DNA of 64,000 nt, taken from contig CAXTIG010000014.1 in assembly GCA_964244295.1 (NCBI GenBank), positions 1 through 64,000 on the forward strand. The letters are read 5' to 3'. Positions 1 to 6,930 of this stretch are shown here, piece by piece. The notes below the pieces were generated by a model, which had not been told where the DNA came from, searched no databases, and saw nothing but the letters and a program-made list of their open reading frames with translations. The first letter of the stretch is position 1, and each line of letters begins with the position of its first letter. This DNA is from JAJAZB01 sp964244295 (GTDB lineage Bacteria; Bacteroidota; Bacteroidia; Cytophagales; Spirosomataceae). A program made the translations under genes and the position numbers.

Positions 1-171
1 TCGTCCCATGAGACGAAAATACAATAACCTAAACTAATTTACAGCAACTACTTAACGACAATGTGTTAACGATAACGGGGGTCGAGGTTTCCAACCGAAA
101 AGAGACGTACAAGGGAGGGTTTTGACGACTAAAAAAGTCTTTTCCAATCTCTCAAAATTGTATCAAACCCA
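1..171. other. left-edge non-coding stretch
   Basis: I see no gene in these bases. They precede the lipoprotein gene at 172 and presumably hold its promoter. No clear TAnnTTTG box or terminator hairpin was found. Confidence 0.4.
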
Positions 172-582
172 ATGAGAAAGCTCTCCAAAATCGTGTTGCT
201 TGCTACGTTACTGGGTTGCCGGGAGCGGGAGAAAGATATTTTCCAGGAAAACCTCATTGGAATTTGGAAACTTATCGATTACTGTAAGCCAAACGGCCCT
301 TCCCCCTGCGCACCAACTCGCGTCCCGAACGACAAAGGCGTTTTCATTTCTTTTTCGAGTCGAAATGAATTCAGAGAGTTTTACCAAAACACAAAGCCTA
401 TCGAATACGCCTTTTTGGGCTGTGGTGGGGGCACTTACGAGGTGGAAAGTCAGAAACTAAGAATCCGTGCATTGTGTATGTCCTCGTCCAATGGGCAACT
501 TTTTGAAGTTGTCTCCGTCACTCAACAGCGGCTCGTGTTGAACCCCTTCGGTTCTGGCGAATATGTCTTCGAGAAACAATAA
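172..582 (+). CDS. small lipoprotein, lipocalin-like
   Basis: A 136-residue predicted lipoprotein. The N-terminus is MRKLSKIVLLATLLGC, a short basic-hydrophobic signal with a lipobox ending at Cys16, so the mature protein should be lipid-anchored. The mature part starts with a short acidic linker followed by IGIWKL. A Gly-x-Trp opening strand and a C-terminal run of beta-strand-like segments recall the lipocalin-like domains common in Bacteroidota lipoproteins. That family call is an inference from pattern only. Four further cysteines (in YCKPNG, SPCAP, LGCGGG and RALCM) could form disulphides outside the cytoplasm. No functional partner is adjacent. The start is the only Met that gives a signal peptide. 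Confidence 0.7.
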   Translation: MRKLSKIVLLATLLGCREREKDIFQENLIGIWKLIDYCKPNGPSPCAPTRVPNDKGVFISFSSRNEFREFYQNTKPIEYAFLGCGGGTYEVESQKLRIRALCMSSSNGQLFEVVSVTQQRLVLNPFGSGEYVFEKQ

Positions 583-628
583 GCCGTTTAGGCGGTTCCT
601 TCGTCCAGGCTCATCTGCCTGAGAGAAA

Positions 629-874
629 TCACTGAAACAACCTCAAATACTCCTCAAATACAAAAAGCCGGTTCCGTCGAAAACCCGTGGTTTCCTTCAA
701 AATTCCCAGCTTTTCAAAATCGGCAATCAATTTATTCGCCGAGGCGGGGGTGGTACGCAGGGCTTCATTGAGGTCGCCCGCTGCCAGCACGGGCGAGGAG
801 TAAAGCACGTTCAAGAACTGCCGCGCCGCCGGAATCCGGCGACCCAGGCTCAGGATGCGGCTTCCTTCACCGGT
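629..874 (-). pseudogene. C-terminal remnant of a Fic-family protein
   Basis: Reading leftward from 874 there is an open frame of 81 codons ending at 629. It resembles the C-terminal end of bacterial Fic (AMPylase) proteins: a helix containing GRRIPAARQFLNVLYSSP followed by a winged-helix module (ALRTTPASANKLIADFEKLG). The Fic core with its HPFxxGNGR motif is absent, and the frame is closed upstream by TGA at 875-877. A TTG at 814 could start a 61-residue product, but no full gene exists. The palindrome at 902-933 lies where the promoter of a complete gene would be, so most of the gene appears to have been deleted internally. The family assignment rests on the C-terminal pattern only. Confidence 0.6.
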
Positions 875-901
875 TCACCTACACCGTTTGAATGACTCCA
901 G

Positions 902-953
902 AAGTTAAAATATGGAATCCCATATTTTAACTTAACGGGCTAAGTTAAAATAT
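902..953. promoter_or_regulatory. operator-like palindrome plus third half-site
   Basis: Bases 902-915 (AAGTTAAAATATGG) and 920-933 are a perfect 14-bp inverted repeat with a 4-base centre. A third copy of the left half, AAGTTAAAATAT, lies at 942-953. This AT-rich symmetry in a GC-rich region looks like a repressor operator rather than a terminator. It lies directly upstream of the Fic remnant, which reads away from it. It could be autoregulatory for the lost gene; this is inference. Confidence 0.6.
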
Positions 954-1115
954 AAACTCTTGCTTGAGGCTAAAATGCGGTCGGTACGGCCAACAACGGT
1001 GGCGCTTCGACCGTGCGACGGACCGCTTCGTTCAGCGTGACCACCCCCACCCCATTTTCTGACTCCCCGACCCGCCTTCCCCACCCCACCCCTTCCACTT
1101 CCCACCCCTTCCCGC

Positions 1116-1123
1116 TATCTTTG
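1116..1123 (+). promoter_or_regulatory. ileS promoter, -7 box
   Basis: TATCTTTG matches the Bacteroidota TAnnTTTG consensus exactly. No good TTG is seen 19 bases upstream, where the sequence is a C-rich tract. Transcription would begin near 1130, placing the hairpin at 1140-1173 in the ileS leader. Confidence 0.55.
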
Positions 1124-1139
1124 TTTTTACAATCGACGC

Positions 1140-1178
1140 AACCTGACGGCTCTAAGGAGAACGCCGTCAGGTTTTTTT
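1140..1178 (+). terminator. terminator-like hairpin in the ileS leader
   Basis: AACCTGACGGC (1140-1150) pairs perfectly with 1163-1173 and is followed by T's through 1178. This has the form of an intrinsic terminator but lies between the ileS -7 box and its ATG at 1190, so it could act as an attenuator. No T-box or leader peptide was recognised. Confidence 0.6.
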
Positions 1179-1189
1179 ACAGCAGACCC

Positions 1190-4100
1190 ATGAACTTCAA
1201 GGAATACAAAGCCCTCGATTACGCCGCCGTTGCCGATGAAATCCTTCAATTCTGGCAAGAGGAAGGCATTTTCGAGCGGTCGGTGAGCGAGCGGGAAGGT
1301 GCCCCGAGTTTCACGTTTTACGAAGGCCCCCCCTCGGCCAACGGCACGCCGGGCATCCACCACGTCATGGCCCGCACCATCAAAGACGTGTTTTGCCGCT
1401 ACCACACGCTCAAGGGCGAGCAGGTAAAACGCAAGGGCGGCTGGGATACCCACGGCCTGCCCATCGAGTTGCAGGTGGAAAAAGAACTGGGCATCACGAA
1501 GGAAGACATCGGCAAAACCATCTCCATCGCCGACTACAACCAGAAGTGCCGCGAGGCCGTGATGAAATTCACCGACCAGTGGAACGACCTCACCGAGCGC
1601 ATGGGCTACTGGGTGGATTTGGAAAACCCCTACGTCACCTACCAAACCGAGTACATCGAGTCGGTCTGGGCCTTGCTCAAGCAGTTGCACCAGAAGGGCT
1701 TGCTGTACAAGGGCTACACGATTCAGCCTTACTCCCCGGCGGCGGGCACGGGGCTGAGTTCGCACGAGTTGAATATGCCCGGTACGTACAAGGAAATTAA
1801 GGACGTGAGCATCGTGGCGCAGTTTCGGGTGAAAATGACGGGCAAATCCGCCTACCTCTTCGACGCCGCCGACTCGGATTTCGTGTACATCCTGGCCTGG
1901 ACCACTACGCCCTGGACGCTCCCCGCCAACTCGGCCCTCACCGTGGGCAAAGCCATCGACTACGTGCTGGTGAGTACCTACAACCCCTACACGCACCTGC
2001 CCGTCAACGTGGTGCTGGCGAAAGACCGCGTGTCGGCGTATTTCAGCGAAAAAGGCAAGGACGGGGATTTTGAAACCTACAAGGAGGGCGACAAAGTCAT
2101 CCCCTGGAAGGTGGTGATGGACTTCAAAGGCCAATACCTCGAAGGCGTCGAGTACGAGCAGTTGCTGCCTTACGTGACGCCCGAGACCCCGGCCTTCCGC
2201 GTCATCCTCGGCGATTTCGTTACGACCGAAGACGGTACCGGCGTGGTCCACACCTCGCCCACCTTCGGGGCCGACGACTTCCGGGTGGCCCAGCAGAACG
2301 GCATTCCGTCCATCATGGTGAAGGACGAAACCGGCAAAGACGTGCCCATCGTGGATCGCCGGGGCCGGTTCGTGGCCGAAATCACCGACTTCGCGGGCGA
2401 ACCGGTGAAGGAGCAGTATTTGACCGACGAGGAAAAAACCGCCGAAGCCGAAAAGCAAGGGCGGGAAAAGTACTTGTCGGTGGATGAGCGCATCGGCATC
2501 AAGTTGAAGCACGAAAACAAGGCCTTCAACGTCCAGAAATTCGACCACACCTACCCCCACTGCTGGCGCACCGACAAGCCGGTGCTGTACTACCCGCTCG
2601 ATAGCTGGTTTATCCGCACGACGGCGAAAAAGGCGGAACTCCTCGCGCTCAACAACACCATCAACTGGAAACCCGAAAGCACCGGCACGGGCCGCTTCGG
2701 CAACTGGCTCGAAAACCTGGTGGACTGGAACCTCAGCCGCAGCCGCTACTGGGGCACGCCGCTGCCCATTTGGCGGAGCGAAGACGGCGAGGAAGTCTGC
2801 ATCGGCTCCATCGCCGAATTGGAAAATGGCATGCGCCACGCGCTGAAAGACGACGTGCTGAGCGAAGAGCAGCGGGCGGCGAATGAGAAATTTCTGGCGA
2901 AAATCGTGGCGCGGCGTGAAGAGCCTCACCCCCGGCCCCTCTCCGATGGAGAGGGGAGAAAAATAGCGGCGGTTGAGGAGAATGTGTTTACGGCGAACAA
3001 GGACGCCTGGAAGATTTTGAAGGAATACGGTCGGGCGAATCGGAAAGCGCCGACTAAAGCAGAAGACGTACTCTGGCAAGTGGTGCGCAATAGTAACCTG
3101 GGGGTAAAATTCCGCCGTCAACACACCATTGGTACCTATATCGCTGATTTTGCGTCGATTCCCGCTCGCTTGGTGGTGGAGGTAGATGGAGAAATTCATC
3201 AAACGGCAGACTATCCCCAGTACGACCAAGCCCGCACGGAGTATTTAAACGAAGCCGGATTTAAAGTCATCCGGTTTACGAACCAAGAAGTACTAACCGA
3301 AACCGAGCGGGTAAAAACCACCATCCAGGCCGAAGCCAAAAATCTCCTCCATCAGCGCACCCCCTCTCCATCGGAGAGGGGGCCGGGGGGTGAGGCTTTG
3401 GATTTGCACCGCCCCTACGTCGACGAAGTTTACCTGATTTCCGCCTCCGGCCAACTCATGCAACGCGAACCCGACCTCATCGACGTCTGGTTCGACTCCG
3501 GGGCCATGCCCTACGCGCAATGGCATTACCCCTTCGAGAACCAGGATATTTTTGAAAAATCCTTCCCGGCGGATTACATCTCCGAGGGCGTGGACCAAAC
3601 GCGGGGTTGGTTTTTCACGCTCCACGCCATCGCTGGGTTGCTGTACGATTCGGTGGCGTTTAAAAACGTGGTTTCGACGGGACTGGTGCTCGACAAGCAC
3701 GGCAACAAAATGTCGAAGAGCCGTGGCAACGGCGTCGACCCCTTCAAGGCGTTGCGCGAGTACGGGGCCGACCCCATCCGCTGGTACATGGCCACCAATG
3801 CTAATCCCTGGGACAACCTCCGCTACAACGCCGACGGGGTCACGGAGGTGCGCAACAAGTTTTTCGGCACCCTCACCAACACCTACGCCTTTTTCGCCCT
3901 CTACGCCAACGTGGACGGCTACGAATTGAACGAATTCGACGGGGCGGCCTCCCGTCGGGTCCCGCCGGAAAACTTACCCGAACTCGACCGCTGGATTTTG
4001 TCGAAACTCAACACGCTGGTGAAGGACGTGGACGCGGCCTACGCCGACTACGACGTGACCCGCGCGGGCCGGGCCATCCAGGAATTCGTCGGCGACCATC

Positions 4101-5233
4101 TTTCCAACTGGTACGTGCGCCTGGCGCGGCGGCGGTTCTGGCGGGGGGATAACCCCACCCAACCCTCCCCCTCTGGGAGGGCTTTTACTCCCCTCTCAGC
4201 AGGAGAGGGGCAGGGGGTGAGGTTGTCCGAGGACAAACGCGCCGCCTACGAAACCCTGCAACACTGCCTGGTGGCGGTGGCCCAGTTGATGAGTCCGATC
4301 GCGCCGTTTTACGCCGATTGGCTCTACAAAAACATGACCGACCACGTGCGTGGCAAGGCCCGCACCCTGCGCTCGCCGTTGCGCCACGAGTCGGTTCACC
4401 TGACGGATTTCCAGCCCGTCGAATCCGCCTGGATTGACCCCGAACTGGAGGCTTCGATGGACCTGGCCCAGCGGGTTTCCTCGCTCGTCCACTCGATTCG
4501 GAAAATCAACAAAATCAAGGTACGTCAGCCGCTTTCGCGGGTGCTCATTCCCGTGCTCAGTGCCGACGTGAAGCGCCAGCTTCAGCGCGTGGAAGACCTC
4601 ATCAAAGCCGAGGTAAACGTGAAAGCCCTGGAGTACCTCGACGACGCGTCGGGCATTTTGAGCAAAAAAGTAAAGCCCAATTTCAAAGCCCTCGGCCCAA
4701 AATTCGGCCCAAAAATGAAGGAAGTCGCGGCAGGGATTGGGGCGATGACGAGCACGGACATTGCGGAGTTGGAAACGAATTCCCAATTCCTAATTCAGAA
4801 CGGTCCGTCGCACGGTTCCCAATTCCTGATTGCCACGTCCGATGTGGAAATTCTGACTGAAGACCTCCCCGGTTTCCTCACCGCCCAGGAGGGTACCCTC
4901 ACTGTGGCCCTCGACGTGACCATCACCGATGAACTGCGCGGCGAAGGCATCGCCCGCGATTTCGTGAACCGCATCCAAAACCTGCGCAAAGACCAGGGTT
5001 TCGAGGTAACCGACAAAATCACCATTTCAGTAAAAACCACCGCCGACCTGGTGCAAAACGCCCTCATCGCCAACCGCGAATACATCTGCACCGAAACCCA
5101 GGCCCTCAGTCTCAACCTGCTCGACGCATCCACACCGGACGAATTGCACGACGCCGTGGTGGTAGAAGTGGAAGAATTTGAGGTGCGCGTGAAAGTGGAG
5201 GTGGTTCAGACTTCGTATCTTCAAGCGCACTAA
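1190..5233 (+). CDS. ileS: isoleucyl-tRNA synthetase with three in-frame repeat insertions
   Basis: Charges tRNA-Ile with isoleucine in the cytoplasm; essential class I synthetase. The class I signatures are present: NGTPGIHH near residues 51-58 (the HIGH-equivalent of Bacteroidota enzymes), GWDTHGLP, WTTTPWTLPAN in the editing domain, DVWFDSG, and KMSKS near residue 840. The overall form, including SPAAGTGLSSHELNMPG, is the eukaryote-like type 2 enzyme. I chose ATG 1190 (MNFKEYKAL) because the frame upstream of it is promoter and hairpin sequence. The 1347-residue product is about 200 residues longer than I expect for this family. The excess is explained by a 158-codon DUF559 element (2923-3396), a palindromic insert (4151-4224) and a 36-bp duplication (4780-4827). 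All keep the frame, so the enzyme should still be made; activity with these inserts is an inference. Confidence 0.97.
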   Translation: MNFKEYKALDYAAVADEILQFWQEEGIFERSVSEREGAPSFTFYEGPPSANGTPGIHHVMARTIKDVFCRYHTLKGEQVKRKGGWDTHGLPIELQVEKELGITKEDIGKTISIADYNQKCREAVMKFTDQWNDLTERMGYWVDLENPYVTYQTEYIESVWALLKQLHQKGLLYKGYTIQPYSPAAGTGLSSHELNMPGTYKEIKDVSIVAQFRVKMTGKSAYLFDAADSDFVYILAWTTTPWTLPANSALTVGKAIDYVLVSTYNPYTHLPVNVVLAKDRVSAYFSEKGKDGDFETYKEGDKVIPWKVVMDFKGQYLEGVEYEQLLPYVTPETPAFRVILGDFVTTEDGTGVVHTSPTFGADDFRVAQQNGIPSIMVKDETGKDVPIVDRRGRFVAEITDFAGEPVKEQYLTDEEKTAEAEKQGREKYLSVDERIGIKLKHENKAFNVQKFDHTYPHCWRTDKPVLYYPLDSWFIRTTAKKAELLALNNTINWKPESTGTGRFGNWLENLVDWNLSRSRYWGTPLPIWRSEDGEEVCIGSIAELENGMRHALKDDVLSEEQRAANEKFLAKIVARREEPHPRPLSDGEGRKIAAVEENVFTANKDAWKILKEYGRANRKAPTKAEDVLWQVVRNSNLGVKFRRQHTIGTYIADFASIPARLVVEVDGEIHQTADYPQYDQARTEYLNEAGFKVIRFTNQEVLTETERVKTTIQAEAKNLLHQRTPSPSERGPGGEALDLHRPYVDEVYLISASGQLMQREPDLIDVWFDSGAMPYAQWHYPFENQDIFEKSFPADYISEGVDQTRGWFFTLHAIAGLLYDSVAFKNVVSTGLVLDKHGNKMSKSRGNGVDPFKALREYGADPIRWYMATNANPWDNLRYNADGVTEVRNKFFGTLTNTYAFFALYANVDGYELNEFDGAASRRVPPENLPELDRWILSKLNTLVKDVDAAYADYDVTRAGRAIQEFVGDHLSNWYVRLARRRFWRGDNPTQPSPSGRAFTPLSAGEGQGVRLSEDKRAAYETLQHCLVAVAQLMSPIAPFYADWLYKNMTDHVRGKARTLRSPLRHESVHLTDFQPVESAWIDPELEASMDLAQRVSSLVHSIRKINKIKVRQPLSRVLIPVLSADVKRQLQRVEDLIKAEVNVKALEYLDDASGILSKKVKPNFKALGPKFGPKMKEVAAGIGAMTSTDIAELETNSQFLIQNGPSHGSQFLIATSDVEILTEDLPGFLTAQEGTLTVALDVTITDELRGEGIARDFVNRIQNLRKDQGFEVTDKITISVKTTADLVQNALIANREYICTETQALSLNLLDASTPDELHDAVVVEVEEFEVRVKVEVVQTSYLQAH
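2923..3396 (+). mobile_element. DUF559 endonuclease element inserted in frame in ileS
   Basis: The element is bounded by inverted repeats of about 34 bp: left 2923-2956, right 3361-3396. The right copy differs only by two extra bases in C-runs. Each repeat contains its own short hairpin, CCCCTCTCCGATGGAGAGGGG in the left copy. Between them lies a DUF559 domain (Vsr-like PD-(D/E)XK fold): KFRRQHTIG, then YIADF with Asp near residue 653, VEVDGEIH with Glu 664 and Asp 666, and a GFKVIRFTN end. All core residues are intact. The length is exactly 158 codons with no stop, so the domain is translated inside IleRS between the WGTPLPIW and DVWFDSG parts of the catalytic domain. There are no intein splice residues at the borders. 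Confidence 0.85.
4151..4224 (+). repeat. palindromic insert in ileS, related to the DUF559 element ends
   Basis: About 74 bp containing two short hairpins (CCCTCCCCCTCTGGGAGGG and CCCCTCTC-AGCA-GGAGAGGGG), flanked by roughly inverted AACCCCACCC and GGGGGTGAGGTT. The architecture copies the terminal repeats of the DUF559 element but has no coding core, like a non-autonomous derivative. It is read through as a Pro/Ser/Gly-rich loop near IleRS residues 988-1012, within the tRNA-binding helical domain. Confidence 0.75.
4780..4827 (+). repeat. 12-bp direct repeat bracketing a small insert in ileS
   Basis: TTCCCAATTCCT occurs at 4780-4791 and again at 4816-4827. The offset of 36 bp adds twelve codons and repeats the peptide SQFLI. 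Between the copies is GGTCCGTCGCACGG, a piece also found in the palindrome at 27389-27425. Confidence 0.7.
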
Positions 5234-5245
5234 ACCGTCAGGCCC

Positions 5246-5806
5246 ATGGCAGCGACTGAACTTCTGGAAAAACTTGTCACCTACGCCGAGTACAAAGCCC
5301 TCGACGTGGACGACAATTACCTTTACGAACTCCTCGACGGTGAACTCGTGCAAAAAGCAGTCCCCTCTCCTCGGCACCAGAAAGTGCTGGCCGAACTCTA
5401 CGACGTGGTGAAAGCCCACGTCAAAGCAAACCAGTTGGGTACGGTGCTCTTCGCCCCCGTCGATGTATTCCTCAACGAATACAACGCCCCCCAGCCCGAC
5501 TTGGTGTTCGTTTCCAAAGCCCGCGAAAGCCTGATTACCAACGACGGCATCATGGGCGCGCCCGATTTAGTGGTCGAAATCATCTCGCCCTCCTCGCTAC
5601 GCCGCGACCGCTTCGATAAAATGCGGATTTTCAAACGCTTCGCCCTGCCCGAAGTCTGGCTCATCGACCCCGCCAACCGCAGCGTGGAAGTGTACACGCT
5701 GGCTGAAACCGAGTACGACTTGTTTTCCTTCGCCGCCGAAACGGGCGAAGTGACCTCGAAGGCCCTGCCGGAGTTGAAGGTGAATGTGGCGGGGTTGTTT
5801 TTGTAA
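5246..5806 (+). CDS. Uma2 family (DUF820) PD-(D/E)XK protein
   Basis: A 186-residue Uma2-family protein. The fold is a restriction-endonuclease-like PD-(D/E)XK core: YELLDGELV near residue 30, PDLVFVS near residue 89, and LVVEIISPSS near residue 112 supplying the acidic core, then FKRFALPEVWLIDP. Family members are widespread in Cyanobacteria and Bacteroidota; their biological role is unsettled, so no reaction is claimed. It starts 12 bases after ileS and ends just before a long inverted repeat. A second Uma2 gene lies at 16796-17485, but the two are quite divergent. Confidence 0.85.
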   Translation: MAATELLEKLVTYAEYKALDVDDNYLYELLDGELVQKAVPSPRHQKVLAELYDVVKAHVKANQLGTVLFAPVDVFLNEYNAPQPDLVFVSKARESLITNDGIMGAPDLVVEIISPSSLRRDRFDKMRIFKRFALPEVWLIDPANRSVEVYTLAETEYDLFSFAAETGEVTSKALPELKVNVAGLFL

Positions 5807-5810
5807 GGTT

Positions 5811-5905
5811 TGTCTGAACCGCGATTGGCCCGGATTGACAGATTTTCAGGATATGTTCAAACCATCCTGAAAATCTGTCAATCCGGGCCAATCGCGGTTC
5901 AGACA
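5811..5905. repeat. long inverted repeat between convergent genes (family B)
   Basis: Two arms of about 41 bp. The left begins TGTCTGAACCGCGATTGGCC and ends TTTTCAGGAT; the right is its reverse complement. The loop is about a dozen bases. It fills the gap between the Uma2 gene and the convergent GH16 gene and may serve as a two-way terminator. A relative lies at 43448-43554, also between convergent genes. Confidence 0.9.
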
Positions 5906-5909
5906 AAAG

Positions 5910-6776
5910 CTACTTCGTCACCAACTTATACACCCGCACAAACTCCACCTCCATCCGCTGCGGGAAAACCGAGTCATCTACGCCCTGCTGCCCGCCCCAG
6001 TTGCCGCCCACGGCGATGTTGAGCAGCAGGTGCTGAGGCTGGTCGTAAGGCCATTCGGGCCAGCCTTTACCGGAATTTTGGAAAACAAAATACGACTTGT
6101 CGTCCACGAAAAACGTCATGGTCTGCGGCGTCCAGTCCAGCCGGTACGTGTGGAAGGCGTCCATGCAGTCGGGGACGGTGACTTCGCTGCCTTTGTTGGT
6201 CCCTATCGAGTGGTTGAACGACTTGGTGTGAATGTTGGCGTGAACCTTCCCAGGGTCGAAACCCACGTGTTCCATCAGGTCGATTTCGCCGTTGTCGGGC
6301 CAGTAGTTGCTGCCGTAGTTGCTCTGGCTGGCGAGCGTCCAGATAGCGGGCCAGGTGCCGCGCCCACGGGGTAGTTTTGCCCGTACTTCGATGCGCCCGT
6401 AGAGAAAGTCGCCCTTGCCCTTCGTGACTAGCCGCGCCGAGGAATAATTGCGGTTGCCGATGGATTCTTTCCGCGCTTCGATAATCAGTTTTCCGCCCTC
6501 GGCGCGGGCATTTTCGACTTTTTTGTCGGTGTAAAATTCCAGTTCGTTATTGCCCCAACCGCCACCGCCCACATCGTAGCCCCATTTTTTAGCGTCGGGT
6601 AAGCCTTCGTAGTCGAACTCATCGGCCCAGGTGGGCGTCTCGGCGAAGGAATACGTCGGCGGAGGCGTCGGGGTGGTGTTGACGGGCGGCAACGGGGTTG
6701 GTGTCGCGTCCGTCTTTTTTTGGCAAAACGAAAGCAGGCAGAGGCCCGCGAAGAGAGTGAAGCTGCGGAGGAGCAT
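5910..6776 (-). CDS. GH16 family beta-glucanase lipoprotein
   Basis: Likely an endo-beta-1,3(4)-glucanase (laminarinase type) at the cell surface. The 288-residue protein has a lipoprotein signal ending in LLSFC (Cys18), a Pro/Thr-rich linker to residue 42, then one GH16 jelly-roll domain. The catalytic signature EIDLME is at residues 164-169, giving Glu164 nucleophile, Asp166 and Glu169 acid/base. WPAIW upstream and WPYDQPQHLLLNIAVGGNWGG downstream are typical substrate-cleft segments. The length fits a single-domain family member with no carbohydrate-binding module. No SusC/SusD pair or regulator is adjacent, so it is not in a recognisable polysaccharide utilisation locus. Exact substrate is inferred from family only. 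Confidence 0.92.
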   Translation of the reverse strand: MLLRSFTLFAGLCLLSFCQKKTDATPTPLPPVNTTPTPPPTYSFAETPTWADEFDYEGLPDAKKWGYDVGGGGWGNNELEFYTDKKVENARAEGGKLIIEARKESIGNRNYSSARLVTKGKGDFLYGRIEVRAKLPRGRGTWPAIWTLASQSNYGSNYWPDNGEIDLMEHVGFDPGKVHANIHTKSFNHSIGTNKGSEVTVPDCMDAFHTYRLDWTPQTMTFFVDDKSYFVFQNSGKGWPEWPYDQPQHLLLNIAVGGNWGGQQGVDDSVFPQRMEVEFVRVYKLVTK

Positions 6777-6791
6777 GATTCAAGAGCGGTT

Positions 6792-6824
6792 TTACCCCCT
6801 GCTCGACCCGTCGGACAGGGGGTG
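6792..6824. repeat. short palindrome upstream of the GH16 gene
   Basis: ACCCCCTG (6794-6801) pairs with CAGGGGGT (6816-6823) around a 14-base loop. It resembles the hairpin pieces of the ileS elements and lies between divergent genes. Confidence 0.5.
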
Positions 6825-6930
6825 AGTGGTTTAGAAGGGGCAAGTTAACACCATTTAACCAACCTCCCGATTAAACGAAACCGCCTTCCCATCGTCTCAC
6901 CCGCATTGCCATCAACGCTTTTTAAACCGC

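Noticed and set aside
1127..3229. 700-residue open frame on the minus strand opposite ileS
   Set aside because: It is the antisense shadow of a GC-rich gene, with low-complexity Val/Gly/His/Arg-rich translation and no recognisable domain.
2923..3396. Intein in ileS
   Set aside because: No Cys/Ser/Thr at the left border, no His-Asn at the right border, and the borders are inverted repeats; the insert is a DUF559 element instead.
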